This document shows, piece by piece, positions 26,508 through 35,706 of a DNA stretch of 64,000 nucleotides. The first letter of the stretch is position 1. Every line of letters begins with the position of its first letter. A program made the position numbers and the translations under genes. Below the pieces are notes generated by a model, which was given only the letters and a program-made list of their open reading frames with translations, was not told where the DNA came from and did not search any database. This DNA comes from Exiguobacterium sp. BMC-KP (GTDB lineage: Bacteria; Bacillota; Bacilli; Exiguobacteriales; Exiguobacteriaceae): assembly GCF_001275385.1 (NCBI RefSeq), contig NZ_LGIW01000015.1:186001-250000 (forward strand). The letters are read 5' to 3'.

Positions 26508-27416
26508 ATGGCCTTACCAGAAAAACAACCTGTCTCGAAAAAATTCATCGATCCAGTCGCGGTCAAGAAATCAATTAGCCAGCGACTCGTCGTCAATAAC
26601 GTCACAAAAGTCATTTTCCTTGCTGGACTGTTCTTCGGTCTCGTCGTCCTAGGTATTCTCCTGTTCGGTGTCATCCGTGACGGTGCTTCATGGTTATCAC
26701 TTGAATTTCTTCAAAATGCACCATCTCGTCGTGCTGAACGTGCTGGGATTTATCCGGCATTGATGGGATCAATCTTCTTGATGCTCTTAATTATTCCGAT
26801 GATTTTCATCATTGGTGTCGGAGCTGCGATTTATTTAGAAGAGTACGCGAAAAAGAGTCGAATGACTTCGTTTATTGAAGTCAACATCTCGAACCTTGCA
26901 GGTGTTCCATCGATCGTCTTCGGTTTACTTGGATTGACGTTCTTCGTTCGAAACATGGGCTTCGGTTCAACACTGATTGCTGGAGCATTGACGCTTGCGT
27001 TAATGAGTCTTCCGGTCGTCATCGTATCGTCACAAGAAGCGATTCGTGCTGTTCCACAAGCGATGCGTCATGCATCACTCGCACTCGGTGCATCGAAATG
27101 GCAAACGACGTTCAAAGTCGTCCTTCCGGCTTCGTTACCGGGTGTCATTACTGGGATTATCTTAGCTGTATCTCGAGCAATCGGTGAGACAGCACCACTT
27201 ATCATGGTGGGAGCTGCGATCTTTATTGCTCGTGCGCCAGAAAGTATTTTCTCAGAGTTCACAGCACTGCCGATCCAAATCTATAACTGGACAAGTCGTC
27301 CGCAAGCAGATTTCCAAGGTCTTGCAGCGGCAGGAATCATCATCTTGATGGTCATCCTCTTGACGATGAACTCGATTGCAATCTGGATCCGGAACCGATT
27401 CTCAAAACGTTACTAA
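26508..27416 (+). CDS. pstA: Phosphate ABC transporter permease PstA
   Basis: Second membrane subunit of the phosphate importer; 302 residues from ATG 26508, which has AGAGGAG eight bases upstream and lies one base after the pstC stop. About six transmembrane helices. The EAA loop reads [20 protein letters not shown], followed by [15 protein letters not shown]. The PSIVFGLLG stretch matches PTIVFGFFA in PstC, showing the common origin of the two subunits. Confidence 0.96.
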   Translation: MALPEKQPVSKKFIDPVAVKKSISQRLVVNNVTKVIFLAGLFFGLVVLGILLFGVIRDGASWLSLEFLQNAPSRRAERAGIYPALMGSIFLMLLIIPMIFIIGVGAAIYLEEYAKKSRMTSFIEVNISNLAGVPSIVFGLLGLTFFVRNMGFGSTLIAGALTLALMSLPVVIVSSQEAIRAVPQAMRHASLALGASKWQTTFKVVLPASLPGVITGIILAVSRAIGETAPLIMVGAAIFIARAPESIFSEFTALPIQIYNWTSRPQADFQGLAAAGIIILMVILLTMNSIAIWIRNRFSKRY

Positions 27417-27457
27417 TCGAACTAGATAGAAGGGATTTCTTTTAAGGAGGAAGACAG

Positions 27458-28288
27458 ATGATGGATACGAAGCTGAACACGAAATCAGTCGTTACAGAAG
27501 GGGCGGAGCGCATGAACCAGCCAGTAGCAGCACGCGAAAGCGTCTATAACGTGAAAGACTTGAACTTATGGTACGGAGATGACCATGCGTTAAAAGATGT
27601 CAATCTAGATATCAAGAAAAATGAAGTCACGGCAATCATCGGACCTTCGGGTTGTGGTAAATCAACGTTCATCAAAACGTTGAATCGGATGGTTGAACTT
27701 GTTCCAATCGTACGGACGAATGGTGCGATCGAGTATCACGGCCGTAATATCTTTGATAAAGAGTACGGTGTCGAAGAATTACGAACGTCTGTCGGAATGG
27801 TCTTCCAGCAACCGAACCCGTTCCCAAAATCGATTTATGATAATATCGCCTATGGTCCTCGTGTCCATGGTGTCAAAAACAAAAAAATCCTCGACGAGAT
27901 CGTTGAACGTAGTTTACGCCGTGCGGCAATCTGGGACGAGGTTAAAGATCGCTTGAACGAAAATGCCTATGGCCTTTCTGGTGGTCAGCAACAACGTCTT
28001 TGCATCGCCCGTTGTCTCGCAATCGAACCGGACGTCATCCTAATGGATGAACCGACATCGGCACTTGACCCAATTTCTACATTAAAAGTAGAAGAACTCG
28101 TTCAAGAGTTGAAATCAGATTACTCAATCATCATCGTGACGCACAACATGCAACAAGCTGCACGTGTGTCGGACAAAACGGCATTCTTCTTGAATGGTGA
28201 AGTTGTTGAGTTCGATCAAACAGATCGGATCTTTGGAAATCCGAGTGACAAACGGACAGAAGACTATATTTCAGGACGATTCGGATAA
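27458..28288 (+). CDS. pstB: Phosphate ABC transporter ATP-binding protein PstB
   Basis: ATPase of the phosphate importer. 276 residues with Walker [10 protein letters not shown] (about 67-75), signature [10 protein letters not shown], Walker [14 protein letters not shown] and the switch His in VTHNMQQ. The [10 protein letters not shown] segment is typical of PstB. AAGGAGGAAGACAG precedes the ATG. B. subtilis has two pstB genes at this place; only one is present here. Confidence 0.97.
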   Translation: MMDTKLNTKSVVTEGAERMNQPVAARESVYNVKDLNLWYGDDHALKDVNLDIKKNEVTAIIGPSGCGKSTFIKTLNRMVELVPIVRTNGAIEYHGRNIFDKEYGVEELRTSVGMVFQQPNPFPKSIYDNIAYGPRVHGVKNKKILDEIVERSLRRAAIWDEVKDRLNENAYGLSGGQQQRLCIARCLAIEPDVILMDEPTSALDPISTLKVEELVQELKSDYSIIIVTHNMQQAARVSDKTAFFLNGEVVEFDQTDRIFGNPSDKRTEDYISGRFG

Positions 28289-28306
28289 GAAGGGGAGACG
28301 AGACGA

Positions 28307-28969
28307 ATGGCAGCGAACCGTACGATTTTTGGAGAAAACCTTGCAATACTTGATCAAAAAGTCTTTTTACTCGCACGTAAGACGATGCAACAAATCGCAA
28401 CGACGGCAGAAGCTCTCGAAAAATACGATCAGGACATCGCGCGAGGTGTCATCGAGAACGATAATGAACTCGATGATCTTGAACTCGAAATCAATGATGA
28501 TGCGATTCTCTTAATCGCGAAGCAACAACCGGTTGCAACGGATTTACGACGAATCATCACGGCGATGAAAATTTCGTCGGATCTTGAACGGATTGCTGAC
28601 TATGCAGGTAATATCTCAAAAGCGGTTCTTCGCGTCGAGACATTCCCATACGTCATTGATATCTCCTTATTGAAGGAAGCGTTCGAGACATTACTAGACA
28701 TGACGGAAACAGCAATCGTCGCCTATCGTGATGGAGACGTCGAAAAGGCAAAAGCGTTGTCTGATCTTGATAACGTCATCGATGAGACGACATATAAGGC
28801 GCTTCGTCAGTATATGCGTCATATGTCCCTGCAACCGATCGTCGTTGATGAGGTCATGCAATTTACGAATATTTGCCGCTATATCGAACGGATGGGTGAC
28901 CACTTGACGAACGTCGGTGAGCATCTGATTTATCTCGAAAAAGGAAAACATTATGATTTAAACGGGTGA
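28307..28969 (+). CDS. phoU: Phosphate signalling protein PhoU
   Basis: Modulates Pst transport and PhoR signalling. 220 residues forming the two repeated three-helix bundles of the family, with the metal-binding helices END-x3-DDLELEIND and SSDLERIADYAGNI in the first repeat, and CRYIERMGDHLTNVGE in the second. It follows pstB by 18 bases and ends the operon before a terminator. It shares its fold with the C-terminal part of the Na/Pi transporter upstream. Confidence 0.95.
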   Translation: MAANRTIFGENLAILDQKVFLLARKTMQQIATTAEALEKYDQDIARGVIENDNELDDLELEINDDAILLIAKQQPVATDLRRIITAMKISSDLERIADYAGNISKAVLRVETFPYVIDISLLKEAFETLLDMTETAIVAYRDGDVEKAKALSDLDNVIDETTYKALRQYMRHMSLQPIVVDEVMQFTNICRYIERMGDHLTNVGEHLIYLEKGKHYDLNG

Positions 28970-28973
28970 ACCA

Positions 28974-29009
28974 AGTAGGCAGGAGGAATTTCCTCTGCCT
29001 ACTTTTTTT
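28974..29009 (+). terminator. Terminator of pst-phoU operon
   Basis: AGTAGGCAGGAGGAA pairs with TTTCCTCTGCCTACT with one bulge; a run of T follows. Confidence 0.95.
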
Positions 29010-29076
29010 GTAAAGGAATTCGAAACACGTTTGTAGAATAGGAAAGAAGTGAATAATGACAGAGAGGTGATTGGGA

Positions 29077-29802
29077 ATGCTTGAGCAAATCATTAAAATG
29101 AAAGAACAAGGGCTGACAACAAAACAAATCGCAGCTCAATTAGATACGACTGAAGGAAAGATCAAATATGCTTGGACTAAATACCGTAAATCACTAACAG
29201 AACAACCTTCTGCAGAAGCACCAAAAGTAAAATCAAAAACGGTCAAGCAGACGAAAAAATCGACGGCACCAGTACTTGATGTCGTACCGTCTGTACAAGT
29301 GATGCCATCACTAGAGCGCGACGCATTTGGAATGGCGACGCACTATGAAGATGATATTCTTCATGCTATCGTTCAGTCACCGACAGCTTTATACGTCTAC
29401 TGGGAATTGTCTGAACTGTCGAAACAGTTACTCGAGACGCATTACCATACATCGTTCGATTCGTTCCGAAAAGAGTTACGCGTCATTGATGTCACTCTCG
29501 TTGATTACGAACAAGGACAAGCGAACCGAACGTACCAGTTTGAACTACCGGAGATGACGAACGCTTGGTTCGTACGACCGGTAACCCCGAATACTACATA
29601 CATCATTGAATGGGGCATTCAAACGATTGATGGGGACTTCGTTCCAGTATTGCGTTCGAAACCCGTTGAGACACCGCGCGACGAAGCAGTCACAGATGGA
29701 CGTTTCGCTGAAGTCGTCCAACATTGGCAATATGGAGAGGTCGAACAACCGGAATGGGTCGAAGTATTACGTCCGTATTCCTATTTCGATCGCGTCCGGT
29801 AA
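29077..29802 (+). CDS. DUF4912 protein with N-terminal helix-turn-helix-like segment
   Basis: 241 residues. The first 40 (QIIKMKEQGLTTKQIAAQ, then LDTTEGKIKYAWTKYRKS) look like a helix-turn-helix. A charged Lys-rich linker follows. The rest is a DUF4912 domain with the core ALYVYWELSE and WFVRPVTPNTTYIIEWG, a beta-sandwich-like fold of unknown role. AGAGGTG lies seven bases before ATG 29077. It is immediately upstream of a GH57 branching enzyme, a recurrent pairing as I recall it, so a role in glucan metabolism or its control is an inference. Confidence 0.8.
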   Translation: MLEQIIKMKEQGLTTKQIAAQLDTTEGKIKYAWTKYRKSLTEQPSAEAPKVKSKTVKQTKKSTAPVLDVVPSVQVMPSLERDAFGMATHYEDDILHAIVQSPTALYVYWELSELSKQLLETHYHTSFDSFRKELRVIDVTLVDYEQGQANRTYQFELPEMTNAWFVRPVTPNTTYIIEWGIQTIDGDFVPVLRSKPVETPRDEAVTDGRFAEVVQHWQYGEVEQPEWVEVLRPYSYFDRVR

Positions 29803-29834
29803 TGGAATTAGAGAGAGGGAAAGGAAGAGAAGCT

Positions 29835-32018
29835 ATGCGAAAAGGATATTTTTCACTCGTCTTACATGCACACTTACCATATATCCGTCACGAAGAGGCA
29901 CATCGTCTAGAAGAACGATGGATGTACGAAGCGATATCAGAAACTTATATCCCGTTGCTCTGGGAAGTCGATCGTTTGTCACGTCCGCTCGGATGGACAG
30001 TCAGTATTTCACCACCTGTCATCGAGATGTTGGCAGACCCATTGATTCAAGAGCGTTATATTGAGCATATCGAGGATACATTGCGATTGATCAATCAAGA
30101 ACTAGAGCGAGACCTCGATCAAAAAGAAAGAGATGCTCTTATGTTCTATCAAGATCGGTATCATGATCTATTAAATACGTTCCTTCACTGGGAAAAGGAC
30201 TTGAATCGTGCCTTCCGTCATTACAAAGAACAAGGTTACCTTGACTTGATTACCTGTACAGCGACACACGGTTTCAGTCCACACATGTTATCTGAACAAG
30301 CGGCACGATCTGAAATTCAGACAGGGTTGAATTGTTTCGAACGCCATTACGGATTCCGTCCATCTGGTCTTTGGATGCCAGAGTGTGCGTATACGCCTGG
30401 CCTTGATCGTATTTTGTATGAGGAAGGTATTCGTTACACGTTTGTTGACGAACATTCGATTTTAAACGCGGATCCGTCACCAGCACACGGAATCGGAGCT
30501 CCCGTCTATTCTCCGCACGGCGTAGCACTTTTCCCTCGCGATCAAATCATCTCAGGAAAGATTTGGAGTTCCGTCATCGGATACCCAGGTCACCCGGATT
30601 ACCGTGAATTTTATCGGGACCTTGCATATGATCGTGAATGGGATCAAATCGCCGAATTCATGCATCCGGAAGGATTACGATACGATACCGGGTTGAAGTT
30701 GCATCGTGTAACCGGTGAAACGGATCAAAAAGACTACTACGTTCGAGATTGGGCGTGGCAACGGACGAGTGAGCACGCAGCAGATTTCGCACAAGCACTC
30801 GGCGAACATTTAGATACGTATCAAGCACAAGATTTTCCACCGTTTCTTGTAACAGCACCATTCGATGCGGAACTGTTTGGTCACTGGTGGTTTGAAGGAC
30901 CTGACTTCCTCGGTAAAGCGATGGAGCGTTTAGAAGATCAAGAAATTGAATCGATCTCACCTGCTACTTTCCTTGAACGTCACTTCCAAGATATCGATAC
31001 TGTTCATGTTGCAATGGGAACATGGGGACGTAAAGGATATGCGGAAGTCTGGATTAATGAACGAAATGACTGGATGATTCGTCATCTTCATCAACTTGAA
31101 AAAAGATTGGCGGGCGTCGTGGCGCGAAATCGTCATCAAGATGCATTGACTGTCAAAGCAAAGCGTCAACTCATTCGAGAATATTTGCTTGCAGTCTCAA
31201 GCGACTGGCCGTTCATTTTAGACGGTCAGACGACGGCACAATATGCGGCAAATCGTTTCCGAGAACATGTTCTTCGTTTCGAAGAGACAGAGCGACGTCT
31301 CGATGCGGAAGAGCTGACGATGGAGTGGCTTGACGATCGCTATCGAGAATATCCATTCCTTCAAGATACAGATATCGAACCGGATGTCTTCTTGACGGCG
31401 CATGATTACTATGTAGCGGTCAAACGCGAAAAATCTTGGAATACAGACGCCATCTTATTGTTTGTGCGACAGTATGACACGTCAGAACGACCAGCTGAAA
31501 ATCTCGCTAAACGACTCGCAGCTGCTGGAGAAAATGTCTACGTCGTTACAGAACACGCAGAGGCGTACCGCCTACAAGATGGTGTGCATGTTTACGGAGT
31601 TCAAGTAAGTGGATTACCACTCGTTCAGACGTACAATCAACTTGCGGCATTAAATCTAGCATTTTTACGTCAGGCTCAAGCATTAAGTAAAATCGTTGAT
31701 TTCCAAGTCGTTCATAACTTCAATATGGATACTGCGTCAGCCGCGCAAGCTTTTTCGAAAGTAAAAAACATCCCTCTCGTCAGTAATGTCTATGATTTAG
31801 AGAGTGAGCGCTCACCAGATCGTTCGGGTGGTCTTGTCGTCGCCATTAAACGTCTTGAGGGAGATGCTTTACGTCATTCTTCCGTTGTTTATTTAGAACG
31901 AGAAGAGTCACGCCACGGGGTGGAACAAGAGTATCATGTCGAAAAGAAACCCCTTCGTTTTGAAGAGAACCTTGAAAAACCATATCAACACGTGACGAAT
32001 CCGAAAAAGAACGGATGA
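29835..32018 (+). CDS. GH57 1,4-alpha-glucan branching enzyme with C-terminal GT-B-like half domain
   Basis: Residues 1 to about 520 match GH57/DUF1957 branching enzymes: YFSLVLHAHLPYIRH at the start, nucleophile E183 in GLWMPECAY, acid/base D344 in APFDAELFGHWWFEG. The family makes alpha-1,6 branches in alpha-glucan. From about residue 535 there is an additional 190-residue region that looks like the N-terminal Rossmann half of a GT4/GT5 glycosyltransferase (ENLAKRLAAAGENVYVVTE, then FQVVHNFNMDTASAAQAF, then IPLVSNVYDLESER). The nucleotide-sugar half with its E-x7-E motif is missing. ATG 29835 follows AAAGGAAGAG; an in-frame ATG just past the DUF4912 stop is the other option. Confidence 0.88.
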   Translation: MRKGYFSLVLHAHLPYIRHEEAHRLEERWMYEAISETYIPLLWEVDRLSRPLGWTVSISPPVIEMLADPLIQERYIEHIEDTLRLINQELERDLDQKERDALMFYQDRYHDLLNTFLHWEKDLNRAFRHYKEQGYLDLITCTATHGFSPHMLSEQAARSEIQTGLNCFERHYGFRPSGLWMPECAYTPGLDRILYEEGIRYTFVDEHSILNADPSPAHGIGAPVYSPHGVALFPRDQIISGKIWSSVIGYPGHPDYREFYRDLAYDREWDQIAEFMHPEGLRYDTGLKLHRVTGETDQKDYYVRDWAWQRTSEHAADFAQALGEHLDTYQAQDFPPFLVTAPFDAELFGHWWFEGPDFLGKAMERLEDQEIESISPATFLERHFQDIDTVHVAMGTWGRKGYAEVWINERNDWMIRHLHQLEKRLAGVVARNRHQDALTVKAKRQLIREYLLAVSSDWPFILDGQTTAQYAANRFREHVLRFEETERRLDAEELTMEWLDDRYREYPFLQDTDIEPDVFLTAHDYYVAVKREKSWNTDAILLFVRQYDTSERPAENLAKRLAAAGENVYVVTEHAEAYRLQDGVHVYGVQVSGLPLVQTYNQLAALNLAFLRQAQALSKIVDFQVVHNFNMDTASAAQAFSKVKNIPLVSNVYDLESERSPDRSGGLVVAIKRLEGDALRHSSVVYLEREESRHGVEQEYHVEKKPLRFEENLEKPYQHVTNPKKNG

Positions 32019-32022
32019 ACAG

Positions 32023-32051
32023 TTGCAATTCCTTTCCTTTCTTGGTACGAT
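32023..32051 (+). promoter_or_regulatory. Promoter of rpmG
   Basis: TTGCAA (32023-32028), 17-base spacer, TACGAT (32046-32051), about 70 bases before the start codon. Confidence 0.6.
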
Positions 32052-32122
32052 ACTTGAGTATGCTTAACCTTATGTAAAGCAAAATCACTTGATACATCGA
32101 GAGCTAGATAGGAGGGAATCCC

Positions 32123-32272
32123 ATGCGCGTTAAAATCACATTAGCTTGCACTGAAACTGGTGACCGTACTTATATCACTAAAAAGAACAAGCGTAACAAC
32201 CCAGAGCGTCTTGAGTTGAAGAAATACAACCCACGTCTCCGTAAGCACACACTTCACCGTGAAGTGAAATAA
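32123..32272 (+). CDS. rpmG: 50S ribosomal protein L33 (zinc-free form)
   Basis: A 49-residue basic protein, [20 protein letters not shown] onward, ending KHTLHREVK. This is L33. The zinc-ribbon cysteines of the C+ form (CxxC twice) are reduced to one: CTET and YNPRLRKHT replace the CTEC and YCPxC-type pairs, so it should not bind zinc. AGGAGGGAATCCC precedes the ATG. rpmG-yqgN order agrees with B. subtilis. Confidence 0.96.
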   Translation: MRVKITLACTETGDRTYITKKNKRNNPERLELKKYNPRLRKHTLHREVK

Positions 32273-32281
32273 TTGAGATGG

Positions 32282-32311
32282 AAGCCGTCACTTCGTGTGA
32301 TGGCTTTTTTT
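32282..32311 (+). terminator. Terminator/attenuator after rpmG
   Basis: AAGCCGTCAC-TTC-GTGTGATGGCTT with a T-run; it lies between rpmG and yqgN. Confidence 0.85.
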
Positions 32312-32337
32312 GTGGATTTTTAGAAAGGAAGACAGTC

Positions 32338-32883
32338 ATGAATAAAAAAGAAATACGCCGTCTGATCAAAGAACGGCTCGATCAGATCGAGGATCGCGCG
32401 GAGAAGGAGCGATCTATCCACGAACATGTCTTATTGTTACCTGAATGGCAACAAGCGACGTGTGTGGCAATCACGTTAGCTTTTCGAAATGAATGTGATA
32501 CGAGAATGTTGATTGAACAAGCATGGCAAGAGGACAAGATCGTCTTGATTCCGAAAGTAGTTGGAGATGAGATGGTCTTTTATGAATATAGACCAGAAGA
32601 TCAATTACAACAAAATCAGATGGGGATTGCTGAACCGACTGACTCGGCACGTCGTGCTTCACTTGATCAAGCAGAATTTTGCCTTGTTCCGGGACGTGCC
32701 TATCGCCGGGATGGTTATCGATTAGGATGGGGCGGTGGCTATTACGATCGAGCACTCGTGACCTATACAGGGTGTAAAGTGTCAATGGCCTTCTCAGAAC
32801 AGCTCCTTCCTGATTTTGAAGTGGAAGCTTTCGATATCCCAGTCAACCTCATCGTCACTGACCAAGAGGTCATTCGATGTTAA
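32338..32883 (+). CDS. yqgN: 5-formyltetrahydrofolate cyclo-ligase
   Basis: Converts 5-formyl-THF to 5,10-methenyl-THF with ATP. 181 residues beginning MNKKEIRRLIKERLDQ, with the nucleotide-binding LGWGGGYYDRAL and the VPGRAYRRDGYR segment before it. GAAAGGAAGACAGTC precedes ATG 32338. Its stop overlaps the start of the DUF92 gene. folD, another folate gene, is further along. Confidence 0.94.
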   Translation: MNKKEIRRLIKERLDQIEDRAEKERSIHEHVLLLPEWQQATCVAITLAFRNECDTRMLIEQAWQEDKIVLIPKVVGDEMVFYEYRPEDQLQQNQMGIAEPTDSARRASLDQAEFCLVPGRAYRRDGYRLGWGGGYYDRALVTYTGCKVSMAFSEQLLPDFEVEAFDIPVNLIVTDQEVIRC

Positions 32884-33656
32884 GCGTCACGATCTTATTT
32901 TGCCTCGCCCTTGCCTTGGTCGGACGATATTTTCGTTTATTGACGACAAGTGGTGCCGTCATGACGATGGTCGTCGGAACTGGTGTCTCATTTGGATTCG
33001 GTTGGAAGGGACTAGTGGTACTCTTGCTCTTTTTTGGGAGCTCGAGTCTTTTATCGAAGGTCGGACAATCTAAAAAACGATCCGTCGACTCAATCGTTGA
33101 AAAAGACGGTGCGCGTGACGGATGGCAAGTACTTGCGAATGGTGGGGTAGCCTTCGTCGCTGCACTAGCGTATGCGATAACGATGGACACGGCGTATCAG
33201 TTATTATTTTTATTCGTCATCGCGGCATCTAATTCCGATACGTGGGCTTCTGAAATTGGTCCACTTTCTAGGCGCGATCCATGGTCTTTAAAAACATTTC
33301 GACGGGTACCAGCGGGAACGAGTGGAGCGATGTCACTTATCGGAACGATCGGTACAATTGCTGGAGGTGCTTTCATCGCATTAGCGGCGCAGTGGATATT
33401 TTCTCTTACTGTGACACATGTCTTACTTGTGATCGGCATCGGTATACTAGGAAGTCTACTCGATACGATGTTTGGCGCCGTGTGGCAACGTGTTTATCGA
33501 TGTCCGGTTTGTGGAGAACGCACCGAAAAAAGAGAGCATCATGGACAACCGACAACGTACGTCTCAGGTATTCGATTTCTTGGAAATGATGCCGTGAACG
33601 TCATGACGAGCGGTCTTGCAAGTGGAATCGGGTTTATCATCGTCCGATTCTGGTAA
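32877..33656 (+). CDS. DUF92 family integral membrane protein
   Basis: 259 residues with five or six hydrophobic helices. Typical DUF92 features are SSLLSKVGQSKK, the VLANGGVAFVAAL segment, NSDTWASEIGPLS, PAGTSGAMSLIGT and LDTMFGAVWQ, then NDAVNVMTSGLASG at the end. Some plant and archaeal relatives (VTE6 type) phosphorylate isoprenoid alcohols; whether this holds for Bacilli is unknown. An unusual CPVCGERTEKREHH insertion could bind a metal. It starts inside the last codons of yqgN. Confidence 0.85.
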   Translation: MLSVTILFCLALALVGRYFRLLTTSGAVMTMVVGTGVSFGFGWKGLVVLLLFFGSSSLLSKVGQSKKRSVDSIVEKDGARDGWQVLANGGVAFVAALAYAITMDTAYQLLFLFVIAASNSDTWASEIGPLSRRDPWSLKTFRRVPAGTSGAMSLIGTIGTIAGGAFIALAAQWIFSLTVTHVLLVIGIGILGSLLDTMFGAVWQRVYRCPVCGERTEKREHHGQPTTYVSGIRFLGNDAVNVMTSGLASGIGFIIVRFW

Positions 33657-33717
33657 CTGGAAGGTATACGAAGCTGTAATTCCTTATGTTAGGATATCAA
33701 TGACACAAAATGGACAA

Positions 33718-33735
33718 ATGTGATTAATTTCACAT
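33718..33735 (+). promoter_or_regulatory. Fnr/Crp-type palindrome before ldh
   Basis: ATGTGA-TTAATT-TCACAT contains a perfect TGTGA-N6-TCACA, the Crp/Fnr family consensus. Its centre is about 42-45 bases upstream of the start expected from the -10 TACAAT at 33759-33764, a class II activator position; the -35 (GTTACA) is poor. Confidence 0.65.
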
Positions 33736-33768
33736 GTTACAAAGAATGTGAAAAATGTTACAATTTAT

Positions 33769-33786
33769 TTGTGAGATAGTTAACAA
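33769..33786 (+). promoter_or_regulatory. Rex-type operator before ldh
   Basis: TTGTGAGATAGTTAACAA matches TTGTGAA-N4-TTCACAA with two mismatches. It covers the expected transcription start just after TACAAT, suitable for repression by Rex when NADH is low. Confidence 0.65.
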
Positions 33787-33821
33787 ACTCTTAGGACGAA
33801 TGAAAGGGTGGACATAACGAT

Positions 33822-34778
33822 ATGGAATTACATGCGAAAGTGACACGGGTAGCACTTATTGGAGCCGGAGCAGTCGGTTCAAGCTTTGCCTATCAGATGT
33901 CAACAGCCGGACTTTGTGAGGAACTGGTCATCATTGATGTCAACAAAGCAAAGGCTGAAGGGGAAGCGATGGACTTGAACCATGGAACACCGTTTAGCTC
34001 TTCACCAATGCGCATCTGGGCTGGTGATTATACGGATTGCCGTGAAGCTGAGGTCGTCGTCATCACGGCGGGTGCTCCTCAAAAACCAGGCGAGACAAGA
34101 CTCGATCTTGTCGCAAAGAATGCGTTGATCATGAAAGAAATGATTCGTCAAATCATGGATTCCGGGTTTGACGGGATCATCGTCGTGGCTTCCAATCCGG
34201 TTGATATCATGGCTCATCTAGCTTGGAAATATTCTGGTCTTCCAAAATCTCGCGTATTTGGATCAGGAACGGTGCTTGATACAGCACGTCTGCGCCAAAT
34301 GCTAGGAGAATACTTTCACATTGACTCTCGCAATGCCCACGCCTACATTCTTGGCGAACATGGTGATACGGAATTTGCAGCCTGGAGCAATAGCCGAATC
34401 TATGGAAAGACGATTGACGAACTGCTTGCTGAAGACGATCGTTATTCTCAAGCAGATCTCGATCAAATCTACATCAACGTCCGAGATGCTGCGTATCATA
34501 TCATCGAGCGTAAAGGGGCCACTTATTATGCGATTGGACTTGGACTCGTTCGCATCGTTCGAGCTATCCTTGGGAATGAAAACTGCTTGTTGACGGTCGG
34601 AGCGCATGTCGACGGACAATACGGAATCTCCGGCATTCACATTGGAGTACCGGCAATCATCAATCGTCAAGGTGTTCGTGAAATCATTGAAGTCTCATTG
34701 ACGGAAGAAGAATTAAAAAAATTCCATCATTCTGCTGAGGTATTGCGTCAGACACTTGAACCCGTTTTGCAAGGATAA
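33822..34778 (+). CDS. ldh: L-lactate dehydrogenase
   Basis: Reduces pyruvate to L-lactate with NADH. 318 residues with the nucleotide-binding [13 protein letters not shown] near residue 15, the substrate loop [10 protein letters not shown], and the proton-relay histidine in ILGEHGDTE. Length and motifs fit NAD-dependent L-LDH rather than malate dehydrogenase (Q at the discriminating loop position of APQKPGETR). The upstream region combines Fnr-type and Rex-type sites, so induction under oxygen limitation is likely. Single-gene unit with its own terminator. Confidence 0.95.
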   Translation: MELHAKVTRVALIGAGAVGSSFAYQMSTAGLCEELVIIDVNKAKAEGEAMDLNHGTPFSSSPMRIWAGDYTDCREAEVVVITAGAPQKPGETRLDLVAKNALIMKEMIRQIMDSGFDGIIVVASNPVDIMAHLAWKYSGLPKSRVFGSGTVLDTARLRQMLGEYFHIDSRNAHAYILGEHGDTEFAAWSNSRIYGKTIDELLAEDDRYSQADLDQIYINVRDAAYHIIERKGATYYAIGLGLVRIVRAILGNENCLLTVGAHVDGQYGISGIHIGVPAIINRQGVREIIEVSLTEEELKKFHHSAEVLRQTLEPVLQG

Positions 34779-34824
34779 CATCATATATCAAGACAAAGTT
34801 TTTTACGAAATAGAGGATTAAAAG

Positions 34825-34870
34825 CTCAAGTATTGGACGCATTTCTTAATGTCCGCACTTGAGTTTTTTT
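34825..34870 (+). terminator. Terminator of ldh
   Basis: CTCAAGT and ACTTGAG arms enclose a second GGAC/GTCC pairing; seven T follow. Confidence 0.88.
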
Positions 34871-35035
34871 GATGAATGGAAAAGGTAAGGTCAAAATCAG
34901 ATCCAATTTGTCTGAAATAAAAGAGAAAAAATCTAGGTTTTATTTTACTAGAAAAAGGTTAAGTAAAAGATAGAAGCGTTTTTCCGTTATTTTTTTGTAC
35001 GTCATGAAACCCAAAAAAGGAGAGAACCGACAGTC

Positions 35036-35545
35036 ATGTATACTTTTCGAAAATTAACTAAAGAGGATGCAGAACAATACTGGAATCTACGCCTTGAGGG
35101 ATTAAAGAATCATCCAGATGCATTTGGTCATTCGTTTGATGATGAACAGCAAACCCCGCTCCGCGAAGTACAAGAAGGGCTTGAAGGAGAACCCGACTCC
35201 GATGAGGTTTGGCTGGGTATGTTCGATGGGGATACGTTGTTTGGGTTTGGTCAGGTCAAACCGTATGAACTATCACGTGAATCGCACAAAGCGATGATTT
35301 CCGGAGTATATGTATCGCCTGAATATCGTGGTGGTACAGGGCGTGCTCTAATGGAAGCATTAATCGACGAGGCGAAGAAGTTACCTGACGTTGAGCAAGT
35401 CATTCTTGCCGTATTATCAGGAAATGAAGCAGCGCAAAGCCTTTATGAATCGCTTGGCTTTGAGGTATATGCTGAAGATCCAGACTCTGTAAAATTAGAA
35501 GACGGCACATACCGCGATGATATTTGGATGAAAAAATACGTCTAA
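35036..35545 (+). CDS. GNAT family N-acetyltransferase
   Basis: 169 residues. The acetyl-CoA site is SGVYVSPEYRGGTGRALMEAL (V/I-x-P-x-Y-R-G-x-G-x-G/A pattern, around residue 90-108), followed by NEAAQSLYESLGFEVY, the usual last part of the fold. The substrate cannot be read from sequence. AAAAAAGGAG lies somewhat far (about 13 bases) before the ATG. A single gene between two terminators; the 165 bases in front (34871-35035) are A/T rich and hold no gene. Confidence 0.9.
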   Translation: MYTFRKLTKEDAEQYWNLRLEGLKNHPDAFGHSFDDEQQTPLREVQEGLEGEPDSDEVWLGMFDGDTLFGFGQVKPYELSRESHKAMISGVYVSPEYRGGTGRALMEALIDEAKKLPDVEQVILAVLSGNEAAQSLYESLGFEVYAEDPDSVKLEDGTYRDDIWMKKYV

Positions 35546-35566
35546 GTTCAGCATATGGTGTGGACG

Positions 35567-35600
35567 AAAAAGCTGTAGCAAAAAAGTGCTACAGCTTTTT
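35567..35600 (+). terminator. Terminator of the GNAT gene
   Basis: AAAAAGCTGTAGCA and TGCTACAGCTTTTT pair perfectly over 14 bp. Confidence 0.95.
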
Positions 35601-35706
35601 CGTGTGGTACATGTAGGATAACAGTACCGACAAAGAATGAATATTTGTTATCATAAAAACAAAGCGGATAGCACGTTGTAGTCCGATTGAAAGGGAGCGA
35701 ATGAAT

